Positions 9,375 through 18,272 of a stretch of 64,000 nucleotides of DNA are shown piece after piece; within the stretch, counting starts at the first letter, position 1, and each line of letters begins with the position of its first letter. The position numbers and the translations under genes are program-made. Below the pieces are notes generated by a model. The model saw only the letters and a program-made list of their open reading frames with translations. It was not told the origin of the DNA and did not search any database. This stretch comes from Gemmatimonadota bacterium (GTDB lineage: Bacteria > Gemmatimonadota > Gemmatimonadetes > Longimicrobiales > Gaopeijiaceae): positions 1-64,000 of the forward strand of contig JAJDYN010000022.1 in the NCBI GenBank assembly GCA_022825135.1, in the 5' to 3' direction.

Positions 9375-10193
9375 TTGGGCAAGATCATACTCGTCACGGG
9401 AGCCTCGTCCGGCATGGGCCGGGAGGCCGCGATCCTCCTGGCCAGCGGCGGACATACCGTCTACGCTGGCGCGCGCCGGGCGGACCGCATGGCCGACCTG
9501 TCCGAACACGGCATCACCCCAGTCGAGATGGATGTCTCGAAGGGCAGGGACAACGAGCGAGCCGTCGGTCGGATCATCGACGCCGAGGGACGGATCGACG
9601 TTCTGATCAACAACGCGGGCTTCGGCCTCTACGGCACCGTCGAGGACATCCCGCTCGACGACGCAAGATACCAGTTCGACGTCAACCTGTTCGGCCTCGC
9701 CCACCTCACCCAACTCGTCCTGCCGCACATGCGGGCGCAGGGCGGGGGCCGGATCGTCAACACCTCTTCGATGGGCGGCCGGATCTTCACGCCCTTCGGA
9801 GCTTGGTACCACGCGACCAAGCACGCGCTCGAAGGCTGGTCGGACTGCCTGCGCATCGAGACCGCGCCCTTCAACATCCAGGTCGTCCTCATCCAGCCGG
9901 GCCTCATCCAAACCGAGTTCGGCCACGTGGTGGGAGGAAGCCTCCAGAAGTATTATGCCCACAGCGCCTACAAGGCCGGGCTGGACCGGTTCTTCGCGAT
10001 GGCGTCCGATCCCAAGGCCGCCAGCCGCGGCACCGACGCCAAGGTTCTCGCCCGGGTGTTCGTCGAGGCGGCGACCGCAGCCAAGCCGCGAAGGCGGTAC
10101 GTGAAGGGCGCGACAGCGCGCCCGCTGATGTTCATCCGCAAGTGGTTCGGTGACGGGATCTACGAATCCGTGCTGCGCCGCACCTTCGGTTGA
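9375..10193 (+). CDS. Short-chain dehydrogenase/reductase (classical SDR)
   Basis: This is a 272-residue NAD(P)-dependent oxidoreductase. The TTG start is supported by AAGGAG eight bases upstream. The Rossmann nucleotide-binding motif TGASSGMG is at residues 8-15 and NNAG at 79-82. The catalytic serine lies in the NTSSMGG segment (131-132), and the YxxxK pair is Y145 and K149 in YHATK. The basic ARR after beta-2 (residues 33-35) suggests NADPH over NADH. The substrate cannot be read from sequence; similar SDRs act on ketones, sterols or acyl chains. It lies between an integrase and an integrase fragment, so it may be island cargo, though its base composition matches the chromosome. Confidence 0.88.
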   Translation: MGKIILVTGASSGMGREAAILLASGGHTVYAGARRADRMADLSEHGITPVEMDVSKGRDNERAVGRIIDAEGRIDVLINNAGFGLYGTVEDIPLDDARYQFDVNLFGLAHLTQLVLPHMRAQGGGRIVNTSSMGGRIFTPFGAWYHATKHALEGWSDCLRIETAPFNIQVVLIQPGLIQTEFGHVVGGSLQKYYAHSAYKAGLDRFFAMASDPKAASRGTDAKVLARVFVEAATAAKPRRRYVKGATARPLMFIRKWFGDGIYESVLRRTFG

Positions 10194-10349
10194 GGGACCG
10201 GCCCCGCAGAGTACCGGCTTGGGCGGATCCGTCTCGATGTTCAGCATCAGGATAGCCGGGGCCGGGTTGACCAAGCCGCAATCCGGGCTCGCCGAGGGGG
10301 ACTGGGGCTCCGTGGTCAGGGCTGGGCTGCTCCGCCGCCGCGGGGGGGG

Positions 10350-10745
10350 CGGCTCCGGACGCACTTCCGCGCCCTGCCGCATGCCGAGGTCGGGGCGGCG
10401 CTTGAGGCGGTCCGCGAGTCGGATGCGTGGTTGGGCATCCGGCTGTGTCTGGAGTTCGTGGCCCTGGCGGCGACGAGGAGCGGCGAGGCGCGCCGGGCGC
10501 GCTGGCCGGAGATCGACCGGGACCGCGCGACATGGACGGTGCCCGCGGAGCGCATGAAGGGCGGACGCAAGCATCGGGTGCGCCTGTCGACGGGCGTGCT
10601 GGCGGTGCTGGAGCAGGCGCAAGAGCTCGAGAAGGGATCGGGGTTGATCTTCCCCAGCTTCAAGGGGCTGGAGCTGCGGAGCCCTCAGAAGGGGCGAGAG
10701 GTTGCGCCGGTCCCACAACCGCTTCAAGGAGGAGATGCGCCTTGA
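10350..10745 (+). pseudogene. Integrase remnant (catalytic-domain fragment)
   Basis: The frame encodes a segment that aligns by eye with residues about 204-300 of the complete integrase at 7873-9033: HFRALPHAEV matches HHRSLPYAQV, AATRSGEAR matches TATRSGEVR, and TWTVPAERMKGG matches TWTVPGERMKTG. The first catalytic arginine is present. The arm- and core-binding domains are missing upstream, and after IFPSF the HxxR and tyrosine regions are replaced by unrelated sequence up to a stop. It cannot be functional. The divergence shows a different element from the intact integrase, so this locus was probably invaded at least twice. Confidence 0.85.
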
Positions 10746-11407
10746 ACACGCTTGCCGTGCTGGCTTCAGTCGTTGCTGATCTGTTTGAGGCATCGTTCGA
10801 ACGTCGAGGGCCATCGTTCGGCAGATTCGGCAGCCCGTCCATCGGTTGGATGGGCGTCCACGATGGATGCGGCGGCGTGCAATGGAACGCTTGGTACTCC
10901 CGGCCGGAGCAGACGTCATGGCTGGGCGTCAACCTTGAGGGAATGAAGTATGACGGCTGGCCCGTGGCTCGACTCATCGAGCGAGAACTCCTCCGTCCAC
11001 TCCTGCTGACGCAGTATCGCTCCAGGGTTGCGAGACCGGACGAGGTCAAAGTTAGCTGGCGGCGGGATGCGTGGCAGGGACCCGGTCGTGTCAAGATCAG
11101 GGAAGCGGAGCTACCGCCTACTCCCATCTGGCTCGACGAGCTTGATGCCGAGGGTTGGACGCACGCGCTGAACCGAGCGAGGCGGTGCCTGAATCCTGAT
11201 CTGAACTATCGAGGTCGCCGCCGAATCCAGGTGAAGCTGCATTCCTCATGCAAGAAAGTAGTAAGGGAAGTCACTCCCCACCTCCAGTTCATGACACGAT
11301 TCAACTGCTTTGCGGCGAACCCCTCCAAGGCGTTGAAAGAAGCCAAGGCCAACCTCGACCCGCTGCACGACTTCGCCAGCCGGCAAGCGGCATCCCTGCG
11401 TGGTTGA
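10742..11407 (+). CDS. Island-borne protein of unknown family (221 aa)
   Basis: I do not recognise this protein. The best start is a TTG at 10742, which overlaps the stop of the integrase remnant and has AAGGAGGAG 7-15 bases upstream. The product is soluble-looking, with no signal peptide or membrane segment. It is rich in tryptophan and arginine: WNAWYSRPEQTSWLG near residue 50, KYDGWPVARLIE near 70, and a basic stretch with two cysteines near 160. It has no catalytic motif I can name. Its position inside the mobile segment makes it candidate cargo, but no defence-related neighbour is present. The upstream part of the open frame overlaps the integrase remnant and is probably not translated. 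Confidence 0.5.
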   Translation: MNTLAVLASVVADLFEASFERRGPSFGRFGSPSIGWMGVHDGCGGVQWNAWYSRPEQTSWLGVNLEGMKYDGWPVARLIERELLRPLLLTQYRSRVARPDEVKVSWRRDAWQGPGRVKIREAELPPTPIWLDELDAEGWTHALNRARRCLNPDLNYRGRRRIQVKLHSSCKKVVREVTPHLQFMTRFNCFAANPSKALKEAKANLDPLHDFASRQAASLRG

Positions 11408-12061
11408 AGCCGACAACCGGCTGCGGGTCATTCGTGTCCCGGAAGCTAGCCAGAGTCCCGCTGTTTGAGGCAGTTTACGTGACTCCTTGTCTTGATTCGC
11501 GCCCCCACGGTTCCGTATCGAACGTGGGTGCGCCGGTTCTGATCTACTTACCGGTTCTCGGGGCCGACAGGTCGTTTCCCGCAAACGGGGGCTCCCGCGG
11601 CTCTAGGACGTGGTGTCGAGAAGATGCCCCTTCCCGCCGGTCGGGGCCTCAAGTATTTAGTGCCGCTCCCCTCAATGCCCCCGGACGCCCCTGCTGTCCG
11701 GCGCGCCGTCACCCTGCGTGCAAACGGGGCCGAGGGATTTCGACCGCTCCCTTGCCGCGAATCCCTGGGCGAGTGGGTTGCCTCCCGGCGTCAAGATGTG
11801 AGCCAGGCGCGGCGTGCCGCCGTCCGCGTCCCCGAAGGGTGGACGGGGTGTGCGTGTTGCGGCAGTGCCCTGTCGGCACGCGACACCCCGTCCCAGAGGA
11901 CTCGAACAGTGAACAGTCAAATACCTGTCCTTTGTTGCGATTCTCCGGCTTTTTCGGTACGGTGGAATCTGACTTGAGGTCTCGGCAAAAAGAGCAGATC
12001 GTGCAGTCCTGATTGAACTTATACGATTTTTTGCCTTGGATTCCATGGCCCTTTGGGGACA
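11408..12061. other. Gene-free right end of the mobile segment
   Basis: About 650 bases contain no frame with protein-like composition on either strand. The stretch becomes AT-richer toward 11930-12050. On the minus strand, 11880-11900 reads like the T-loop and 3' stem of a tRNA without its partner arm, possibly another attachment scar. The segment ends where tRNA-Val identity begins. Confidence 0.4.
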
Positions 12062-12103
12062 CTTACAAGCAGGAGGTCGGCGGTTCGAATCCGTCAGCGC
12101 CCA
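12062..12103 (+). tRNA. 3' half of tRNA-Val(TAC): integrase attachment scar
   Basis: The sequence runs from the anticodon loop CTTACAA (anticodon TAC) through the 3' anticodon stem GCAGG, variable loop AGGTC, a paired T-arm (GGCGG-TTCGAAT-CCGTC), acceptor strand AGCGCCC and discriminator A. The matching 5' acceptor GGGCGCT and the D-arm are absent. The bases before the anticodon loop (GGGGACA) cannot pair as the 5' stem, so no functional tRNA is made here. P4-type integrases recombine within tRNA 3' ends and leave such a fragment at the distal end of the element. The intact partner is not in the window. Confidence 0.8.
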
Positions 12104-12221
12104 TGGCCGGGCTTGCCCCCGCGAGGTTCCGCAATCGCTCCATTCCGTGTATCCTGTCCTGTCCTTCCGTCGGATGGGGCAGTCCGGCGGTGTCGGGTGC
12201 ACCCACAACGCAGGAGATGTA

Positions 12222-12518
12222 ATGAACAAGAAGGAAATGGCGGCCGCTCTCGCGCAGCAGGCCAACCTCTCCCAGGCGAAGGCAGCGGACGTGCTCAACT
12301 GCATCTTCGACACAAGCGCCGGATCGGGCATCATTGCCGGCGAACTCGACGCGGGCGGCAAGGTGACGCTCCCCGGGTTCGGCAGCTTCGGCGTCAAGTC
12401 GCGCGCCGCGCGCACCGGGACCAACCCGGCCACCGGCGAAAAGATCACCATCGCGGCGAAGAAGTACGCGTTTTTCAAGCCCGGCAAGCCGTTGCGGGAC
12501 CGGGTAGCAGGGGGATAG
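12222..12518 (+). CDS. hup: HU-family DNA-binding protein
   Basis: This 98-residue protein is a histone-like DNA-bending dimer of the nucleoid. The ATG has AGGAG six bases upstream; the open frame continues upstream, but without HU similarity. Family landmarks are the GFGSF signature (residues 52-56), the beta-arm with the intercalating proline in TNPATG (67-72), and the AFFKPGK end (83-89). The helix 1-2 region contains a cysteine (C27) unusual for HU. It follows the tRNA-Val scar directly, so before the insertion the order was probably tRNA-Val then hup. It could be a specialised HU/IHF paralogue rather than the main HU. Confidence 0.93.
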   Translation: MNKKEMAAALAQQANLSQAKAADVLNCIFDTSAGSGIIAGELDAGGKVTLPGFGSFGVKSRAARTGTNPATGEKITIAAKKYAFFKPGKPLRDRVAGG

Positions 12519-12694
12519 ATCCTCGGACGTAACTGCACGCAGTACGGAGAGCATTCCGGCGTGCCCGGACGTGGCTGGAAAGCGGTGCCCGCGATTCCGG
12601 CCGACCCATGCCCAGGTGGCCTGATCGATATCCCGCTGGTGCGCCGGATGCTCTCTCCCGATTCTCAATCCTCAGGACCCTGGTCGACCCAAAC

Positions 12695-14260
12695 GTGAAT
12701 CCCTCCGCCCCCTCGCCGGTCGAGACAGCGGGCGATGCGCGCGCGCACGGCTCAACCGCGAGCGGGGTCTCCCGCTGGGCCAAGGTCATCGACCACTCCC
12801 GGTGCATCGGATGCCATGCCTGCACCACCGCCTGCAAGTCCGAAAACGAGGTTCCGCTCGGGGTCACCCGCACCTACGTCAAGTACGTCGACGCGGGCGA
12901 GTTCCCGCGGACCCGGCGGGCGTTCCAGGTAACCCGCTGCAACCAGTGCGAGGACGCTCCCTGCGTCACCGCCTGTCCCACCTCCGCCATGTACCGCCGG
13001 TCCGACGGTATCGTGGACTTCGACAAGGAGGCATGCATCGGCTGCAAGGCCTGCATCGCCGCCTGTCCCTACGACGCCATCTTCATCAACCCCGAGGACC
13101 ATTCCGCGGAGAAGTGCAACTTCTGCGCGCATCGCCTGGACATGGGTCTCGAGCCGGCGTGCGTGGTGGTGTGTCCCACGGAAGCGATTCTGGTCGGCGA
13201 CCTCAACGATCCGCTGGCCAAGGTGACCGAGATGGTCCACGAGGACGCCCTCACCGTCCGGCGCCCGGAGAAGGAGACCCGCCCGAAACTCTTCTACAAG
13301 GACGCGCGCCAGGTGACGCTGGATCCGCTGGCGGCGGCACGGCCGGAGGGGGGGCTCTTCATGTGGAGCGAGCAGGGAAGCGGCGCCGACCAGGTGACAT
13401 CGGGCCACCCGGGGTGGAGCAACTCCTCCGCGGGCGCGATTCTGAGCTACGACGTACCCCACAGCGCTCCCTGGGACGCGCGGGTCAGCCTCTACACCTG
13501 GACCAAGTCGATCGCGGCCGGAGCGTATCTGGCGCCTCTGCTGCTCATCCTCTTCGGGGCGCTCTCGTGGACGGACCCGCTCTGGCTCTTCGGCGCGCCC
13601 CTGCTGGCGCTGGTGTTTCTGGTGGTCACCACGGGCCTTCTGATCTGGGATCTGGAGCATCCCGGGCGCTTCCACTACATCCTGCTCCGGCCGCAGTGGC
13701 GAAGCTGGCTGGTGCGCGGGGGCGTCGTGCTGGCCGGTTACGGGGCTGTGCTGGCGGCCCATCTGGGGGCGGCCTGGGCGGGAGCCTCCGGGACCGTCCG
13801 CGTGCTGGCGCTGGCCGGAGTCCCGCTGGCCGCCATGACGGCGGTGTACACGGCGTACCTGTTCGCCCAGGCGAAGGCCCGGGACCTGTGGCAGAATCCT
13901 CTGCTGCCGCCCCACTTCCTGGTTCAGGCGCTGCTCGCGGGCGCGGCGGCGGTCCATCCGTTGGCGGCCCCCGCGGTGCGTCCGCTGCTGGCGGAAGGCT
14001 TCGCGGCACTCACCGCGGCCCACCTGTTGCTGGTCCTGGGCGAGATCACCATCACGCACGGCACCGCGCACGCGCACTTGGCCGTCCGCGAGCTGACCCG
14101 GGGGCGCTTCGCCGCCTGGTTCCGGGCCGGCATCCTCCTGAGCGCCGTGGGGCTCGCCGCCCCCTGGATCGGACTGCCGGCCCTGCTCGCCGGGCTCCTG
14201 GGACTGCTGGCCTACGAGCACGCCTACGTGCAGGCGGGACAGGCCGTCCCGCTGTCGTGA
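12695..14260 (+). CDS. Fused iron-sulfur (four 4Fe-4S) and NrfD membrane subunit of a molybdoenzyme
   Basis: One polypeptide of about 521 residues joins the electron-transfer and membrane-anchor subunits of a complex iron-sulfur molybdoenzyme. The first 165 residues carry four cysteine clusters at residues 37-47, 82-94, 114-124 and 141-160, including CIGCHACTTAC and CIGCKACIAAC, enough for four 4Fe-4S centres. From about residue 265 on there are eight or so hydrophobic helices of the NrfD/PsrC type, which exchange electrons with quinone. No Tat signal precedes the ferredoxin domain, so it probably faces the cytoplasm. The GTG at 12695 is chosen because the frame before it is not family-like, but its ribosome site is weak. 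The catalytic subunit and chaperone follow immediately. Confidence 0.88.
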   Translation: MNPSAPSPVETAGDARAHGSTASGVSRWAKVIDHSRCIGCHACTTACKSENEVPLGVTRTYVKYVDAGEFPRTRRAFQVTRCNQCEDAPCVTACPTSAMYRRSDGIVDFDKEACIGCKACIAACPYDAIFINPEDHSAEKCNFCAHRLDMGLEPACVVVCPTEAILVGDLNDPLAKVTEMVHEDALTVRRPEKETRPKLFYKDARQVTLDPLAAARPEGGLFMWSEQGSGADQVTSGHPGWSNSSAGAILSYDVPHSAPWDARVSLYTWTKSIAAGAYLAPLLLILFGALSWTDPLWLFGAPLLALVFLVVTTGLLIWDLEHPGRFHYILLRPQWRSWLVRGGVVLAGYGAVLAAHLGAAWAGASGTVRVLALAGVPLAAMTAVYTAYLFAQAKARDLWQNPLLPPHFLVQALLAGAAAVHPLAAPAVRPLLAEGFAALTAAHLLLVLGEITITHGTAHAHLAVRELTRGRFAAWFRAGILLSAVGLAAPWIGLPALLAGLLGLLAYEHAYVQAGQAVPLS

Positions 14261-14299
14261 GGATCGCCCGATGAAGCACGAAGACGACGGGACCGGATC

Positions 14300-17230
14300 G
14301 TGAAGAACGGCGGCCGCGAGGACCTGAAGCGCCTGAACGAGCGGGTGTCGGCCGCCCGCCGGGAGGCGGAGGAGCGTGGCGAGAGCTTCTACCCGGGTCC
14401 CAGCCGCGTACACCTGGCCTCGTTTCCGCCCAAGGAGCGTTGGGACGACTGGGTGGAGCTGGATTCGCGCGCCTGGCCCCGGCGTGTCGAGAAGCGCTAC
14501 ATGCTGGTGCCGACCACCTGCTTCAACTGCGAGTCCGCGTGCGGGCTGCTGGCCTACGTGGACCGCGACACCCTCGAGGTGCGCAAGTTCGAGGGCAATC
14601 CCGAGCACCCGGGGTCGCGGGGCCGCAACTGCGCCAAGGGACCGGCGACCGCCAACCAGGTGACCGATCCGGACCGGATCCTCTATCCGCTGAAGCGCGC
14701 CGGCGAGCGCGGCTCAGGGAAGTGGACCCGGGTGAGCTGGGACGAGGCCCTGGACGAAATCGCCGGACGCATTCGCCGGGCGCTCGAGGAAGGGCGCCAG
14801 AAGGAGATCATGTATCACGTTGGCCGCCCGGGGGAGGACGGCTTCACCGAGCGCATGCTGGCGGCGTGGGGCGTGGACGGCCACAACTCGCACACCAACA
14901 TCTGCTCGTCGGGCGCGCGGGCCGGGTACCACCTCTGGATGGGGATGGACCGCCCGAGCCCCGACCACACCCACGCGCGCGTCATCCTCCTCGTGTCGAG
15001 CCACCTGGAGACGGGGCACTACTTCAACCCGCACGCCCAGCGCATCATCGACGCCAAGGCCGGCGGGGCGAAGCTCGTCGTCCTCGACACCCGCCTCTCC
15101 AACACCGCCACCCACGCCGATCACTGGCTGTCCCCCTACCCGGGCTCGGAGGCGGCCATCTTCCTGTCCATCGCCCGCTGGCTGGTAGCGAACCGGCTCC
15201 ACAACCGCGACTTCGTGCGCCGCTGGTGGAACTGGCGGGAGTTCATGGCCCGGGCGCACCCCGATTCGCCGCCCGACTTCGAGCGATTCGAGGAGAAGCT
15301 CGAGGAGATGTACTCCGAGTACACCTTCGACTACGCGGCGCGCGAGTCCGGGGTGGACGCGGGCGCGATCGAAGCAGTGGCCCGCCTCGTGGCCGGGGCC
15401 GGGACCCGGCTCTCGACCCACAACTGGCGCAGCGCCGCGGCCGGCAACCTCGGCGGCTGGCAGGTGGCCCGCACCCTCTTCCTGCTCAACGCGCTGACGG
15501 GAGCGGTCGCGACCGAGGGGGGCACCCATCCCAACTCGTGGAACAAGTTCGTGCCGCGTCCCATCCATCTGCCCCGGCACCCGGAGCACTGGAACGAGCT
15601 CACCTGGCCTGCCGAGTATCCGCTTGCGCTGATGGAGATGTCCTTCCTGCTGCCGCATCTTCTGAAGAGGAGCGGCGATTTCCTCGACGTCTACTTCACG
15701 CGCGTGTACAACCCCGTCTGGACCAACCCGGACGGTTTCTCCTGGATCGAGATGCTGACGGATCCGGAGCGGGTCGGCCTGCACGTCGCCCTGACGCCCA
15801 CCTGGAACGAGACCGCCCACTTCGCCGACTACGTGCTGCCCATGGGGCTCGGCTCCGAGCGCCATGACGTGCACTCCTACGAGCAGTACGCGGGGCAGTG
15901 GGTGGGCTTCCGCCAGCCCGTGCTGCGCGCCGCGCGCGAGCGCCTGGGCGAGAGCGTTTCCGACACCCGCGAGGCCAACCCGGGCGAGGTGTGGGAGGAG
16001 AACGAGTTCTGGATCGATCTCACCTGGCGCATCGATCCCGACGGAGACCTGGGCATCCGCTCGTTTTTCGAGTCGCGCGCGCGCCCGGGGACGAAGCTCG
16101 GCATCGACGAGTACTACGGATGGATGTTCGAGAACTCCGTTCCGGGACTGCCCGCCGCCGCCGCCCGGGAGGGCGTCACGCCCCTGGAGTACATGCGCCG
16201 GTACGGGGCGTTCGAGGTGGCCTCGCGGACGGGCGCGCTGCACGAGGAGCCGGTGCCCGACGCCGAGCTCGACGATGTCCGTATCGACGCGGACGGCCGC
16301 GCCTACACCCGCGCTCCCAAACCCGATTCTCCCAACGTTGTCCCGCTCCCCGTGGTCGACGGCGACGCGGACGGGCGCCGGCGGGCCGGGGTCGAGGTGG
16401 ATGGCCGCATCGTCAGAGGCTTCCCTACGCCCTCGGGACGACTGGAGTTCTGGTCGGGCACCCTCGCGGAGTGGGGCTGGCCCGAGCTGGCCACTCCCGG
16501 ATATACGCGCAGTCACATCCACCGCGAGAACCTGGAAGAGGGGCAGATGGTGCTCATCTCCACCTTCCGGGTTCCGATCCAGATTCACACCCGCAGCGCC
16601 AACGCCAAGTGGCTCGACGAGATCGCCCACACCAACCCGCTCTGGATCCATCCGGGCGATGCGCGCGGGATCAACGTTCGCACCGGCGACCTGGTGCGCG
16701 TCGAGACCGAGATCGGTCACTTCGTGGTGCGTGCCTGGGTCACGGAGGGGATTCGCCCCGGAGTGGTCGCGTGCAGCCACCACATGGGGCGCTGGAAGGT
16801 CGCCGACCACGGCCAGAACCAGGCGATGGCCACCGTGGATCTGGAACGCGGCGAGGAGGGCTGGTCGCTCACGCGGCGCAAGGGAGGAGGGCCCTACGAG
16901 TCGGCGGACGCCGACACCGCCCGCATCTGGTGGACCGACGTGGGCGTGCACCAGAACCTGACCTTCCCCGTGCACCCCGACCCGATTTCCGGGTCGCACT
17001 GCTGGCACCAGGCGGTGCGGGTGAGCGCGGCGCGCCCGGGGGACGCCTACGGCGACATCTCCGTGCGCGCCGGTCGCTCCGGCCGGGTGTTCCGCAAGTG
17101 GCTCGGCTACACGCGCCCGGCCGGGAGCGTCTCTCCCGACGGCACCCGCCGCCCCTACTGGCTGCTCAGGCCGGTGCGTCCCACTCGCGAAGCGTACCGG
17201 CTGCCCGCGGACGATCCCGCGGGAGGCTAG
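14300..17230 (+). CDS. Molybdopterin oxidoreductase catalytic subunit (DMSO-reductase family)
   Basis: The 976-residue protein binds bis-MGD and one 4Fe-4S cluster. The cluster ligands are C74, C77, C81 and C111 (Cx2Cx3Cx29C). C202 in NICSSGAR sits where the molybdenum ligand is expected, as in polysulfide, thiosulfate and arsenate reductases. The C-terminal molydop-binding barrel is visible from about residue 750 (NPLWIHPGDAR, VRVETEIG). There is no twin-arginine leader, which points to a cytoplasmic enzyme. Cytoplasmic membrane-bound sulfite dehydrogenase SoeA has similar size and lacks a leader, so sulfite oxidation is one possibility. Polysulfide, tetrathionate or another oxyanion cannot be excluded. 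It lies between the fused FeS/NrfD subunit and a TorD-type chaperone. Confidence 0.9.
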   Translation: MKNGGREDLKRLNERVSAARREAEERGESFYPGPSRVHLASFPPKERWDDWVELDSRAWPRRVEKRYMLVPTTCFNCESACGLLAYVDRDTLEVRKFEGNPEHPGSRGRNCAKGPATANQVTDPDRILYPLKRAGERGSGKWTRVSWDEALDEIAGRIRRALEEGRQKEIMYHVGRPGEDGFTERMLAAWGVDGHNSHTNICSSGARAGYHLWMGMDRPSPDHTHARVILLVSSHLETGHYFNPHAQRIIDAKAGGAKLVVLDTRLSNTATHADHWLSPYPGSEAAIFLSIARWLVANRLHNRDFVRRWWNWREFMARAHPDSPPDFERFEEKLEEMYSEYTFDYAARESGVDAGAIEAVARLVAGAGTRLSTHNWRSAAAGNLGGWQVARTLFLLNALTGAVATEGGTHPNSWNKFVPRPIHLPRHPEHWNELTWPAEYPLALMEMSFLLPHLLKRSGDFLDVYFTRVYNPVWTNPDGFSWIEMLTDPERVGLHVALTPTWNETAHFADYVLPMGLGSERHDVHSYEQYAGQWVGFRQPVLRAARERLGESVSDTREANPGEVWEENEFWIDLTWRIDPDGDLGIRSFFESRARPGTKLGIDEYYGWMFENSVPGLPAAAAREGVTPLEYMRRYGAFEVASRTGALHEEPVPDAELDDVRIDADGRAYTRAPKPDSPNVVPLPVVDGDADGRRRAGVEVDGRIVRGFPTPSGRLEFWSGTLAEWGWPELATPGYTRSHIHRENLEEGQMVLISTFRVPIQIHTRSANAKWLDEIAHTNPLWIHPGDARGINVRTGDLVRVETEIGHFVVRAWVTEGIRPGVVACSHHMGRWKVADHGQNQAMATVDLERGEEGWSLTRRKGGGPYESADADTARIWWTDVGVHQNLTFPVHPDPISGSHCWHQAVRVSAARPGDAYGDISVRAGRSGRVFRKWLGYTRPAGSVSPDGTRRPYWLLRPVRPTREAYRLPADDPAGG

Positions 17231-17236
17231 CACCCC

Positions 17237-18139
17237 GTGGAGGTCATCCGCGCGCTGGCGACGCTGGCAGAGCCTCCGCACCCCGCCCACGCATCCATCG
17301 CCCGCGCCCTCGACCTGCCGGAACTCCCGCGGCCGGCCGACCACACCGAACTCTTCCTCTTCCAGCTGTATCCGTTCGCCTCCTTCCACGTCGGCGCGGA
17401 CGGCATGCTGGGCGGTGAGGCCGCCGACCGGGTGGCGGGCTTCTGGCGCGCGCTGGGCAGGGAGGCTCCCGATGAGCCGGATCACCTGAGTGCGCTGCTG
17501 GGCCTGTACGCGGGACTCTCGGACGCCGAGGCCCGGGAGCCGGCCGGGCCGGGCCGGGTGCTGCGCCGGGAGAGCCGCAAGGCGCTCCTCTGGGAGCATC
17601 TGCTTTCCTGGCTGCCGCCCTACCTGCACGCCGTAGGCGAAACCGCCCATCCTTTCTACCGGCGCTGGGCCGAACTCCTGTGCGCCGCCCTTCTTTCGGA
17701 GGCGGCCGAACTCGGAGCGCCGGACCGACTGCCCCTGCACCTGCGCGAGGCGCCTCTGCTCGAAGATCCGCGCATCGGCGGGGGAGGCGTCTTCCTGAGC
17801 CAGCTGACCGCGCCCGTGCGCACCGGCATGCTCCTTACGCGCGCGGACCTTGCGCGTTGCGCGGACGACCTGGGGCTCGGTCGACGCGCGGGAGAGCGCC
17901 GTTTCGTCCTGAAGGCGCTGCTCTCCTCGAGTCCCCAGGCCGCGCTCGACTGGCTCGGCCGGGAGGCCGCGCGCTGGCGCGGAGTGCACGAGCGCTACCG
18001 GGCGGAGGCCGAAGCCGTTTCCCGCTTCTGGACGTCCAGGGCGGACGCCGCTCACCGTCTCCTGGTCGAGCTTTCGCGTGATGCCGGAGACGGCGACAGG
18101 CCCGCATCCACGCCCGCGACACTTCGCGCCCGCTCGTAA
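17237..18139 (+). CDS. TorD-family molybdoenzyme chaperone
   Basis: The product is about 300 residues, nearly all alpha-helical, starting with GTG six bases after the stop of the catalytic subunit. Recognisable TorD/DmsD traits are the helical core with a LLGLYAGLSDAEARE-type segment near residue 95 and the LLWEHLLSWLP region near 120, followed by a helix with HPFYRRWAELL. Such proteins bind the apo catalytic subunit until the molybdenum cofactor is inserted. Because the partner lacks a Tat leader, the role here would be maturation rather than export proofreading. At 300 residues it is longer than the usual 200-230. Function is inferred from family and operon position. Confidence 0.78.
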   Translation: MEVIRALATLAEPPHPAHASIARALDLPELPRPADHTELFLFQLYPFASFHVGADGMLGGEAADRVAGFWRALGREAPDEPDHLSALLGLYAGLSDAEAREPAGPGRVLRRESRKALLWEHLLSWLPPYLHAVGETAHPFYRRWAELLCAALLSEAAELGAPDRLPLHLREAPLLEDPRIGGGGVFLSQLTAPVRTGMLLTRADLARCADDLGLGRRAGERRFVLKALLSSSPQAALDWLGREAARWRGVHERYRAEAEAVSRFWTSRADAAHRLLVELSRDAGDGDRPASTPATLRARS

Positions 18140-18272
18140 CGTACGGGCGCCATCGACGCCGTCGGATTTCGCTGCGCAACGCGCGCGAGGTCTCGCGGCG
18201 TGCCCCGACAGCATGGCGCGCAGCCGCTGGCCGCTCCCCGGCCCTGCGCCACCGGACCCACGGAGGACATCG

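Noticed and set aside
12222-12538. Minus-strand frame over the HU gene extending to 11672
   Set aside because: It mirrors HU and lacks any family signal.
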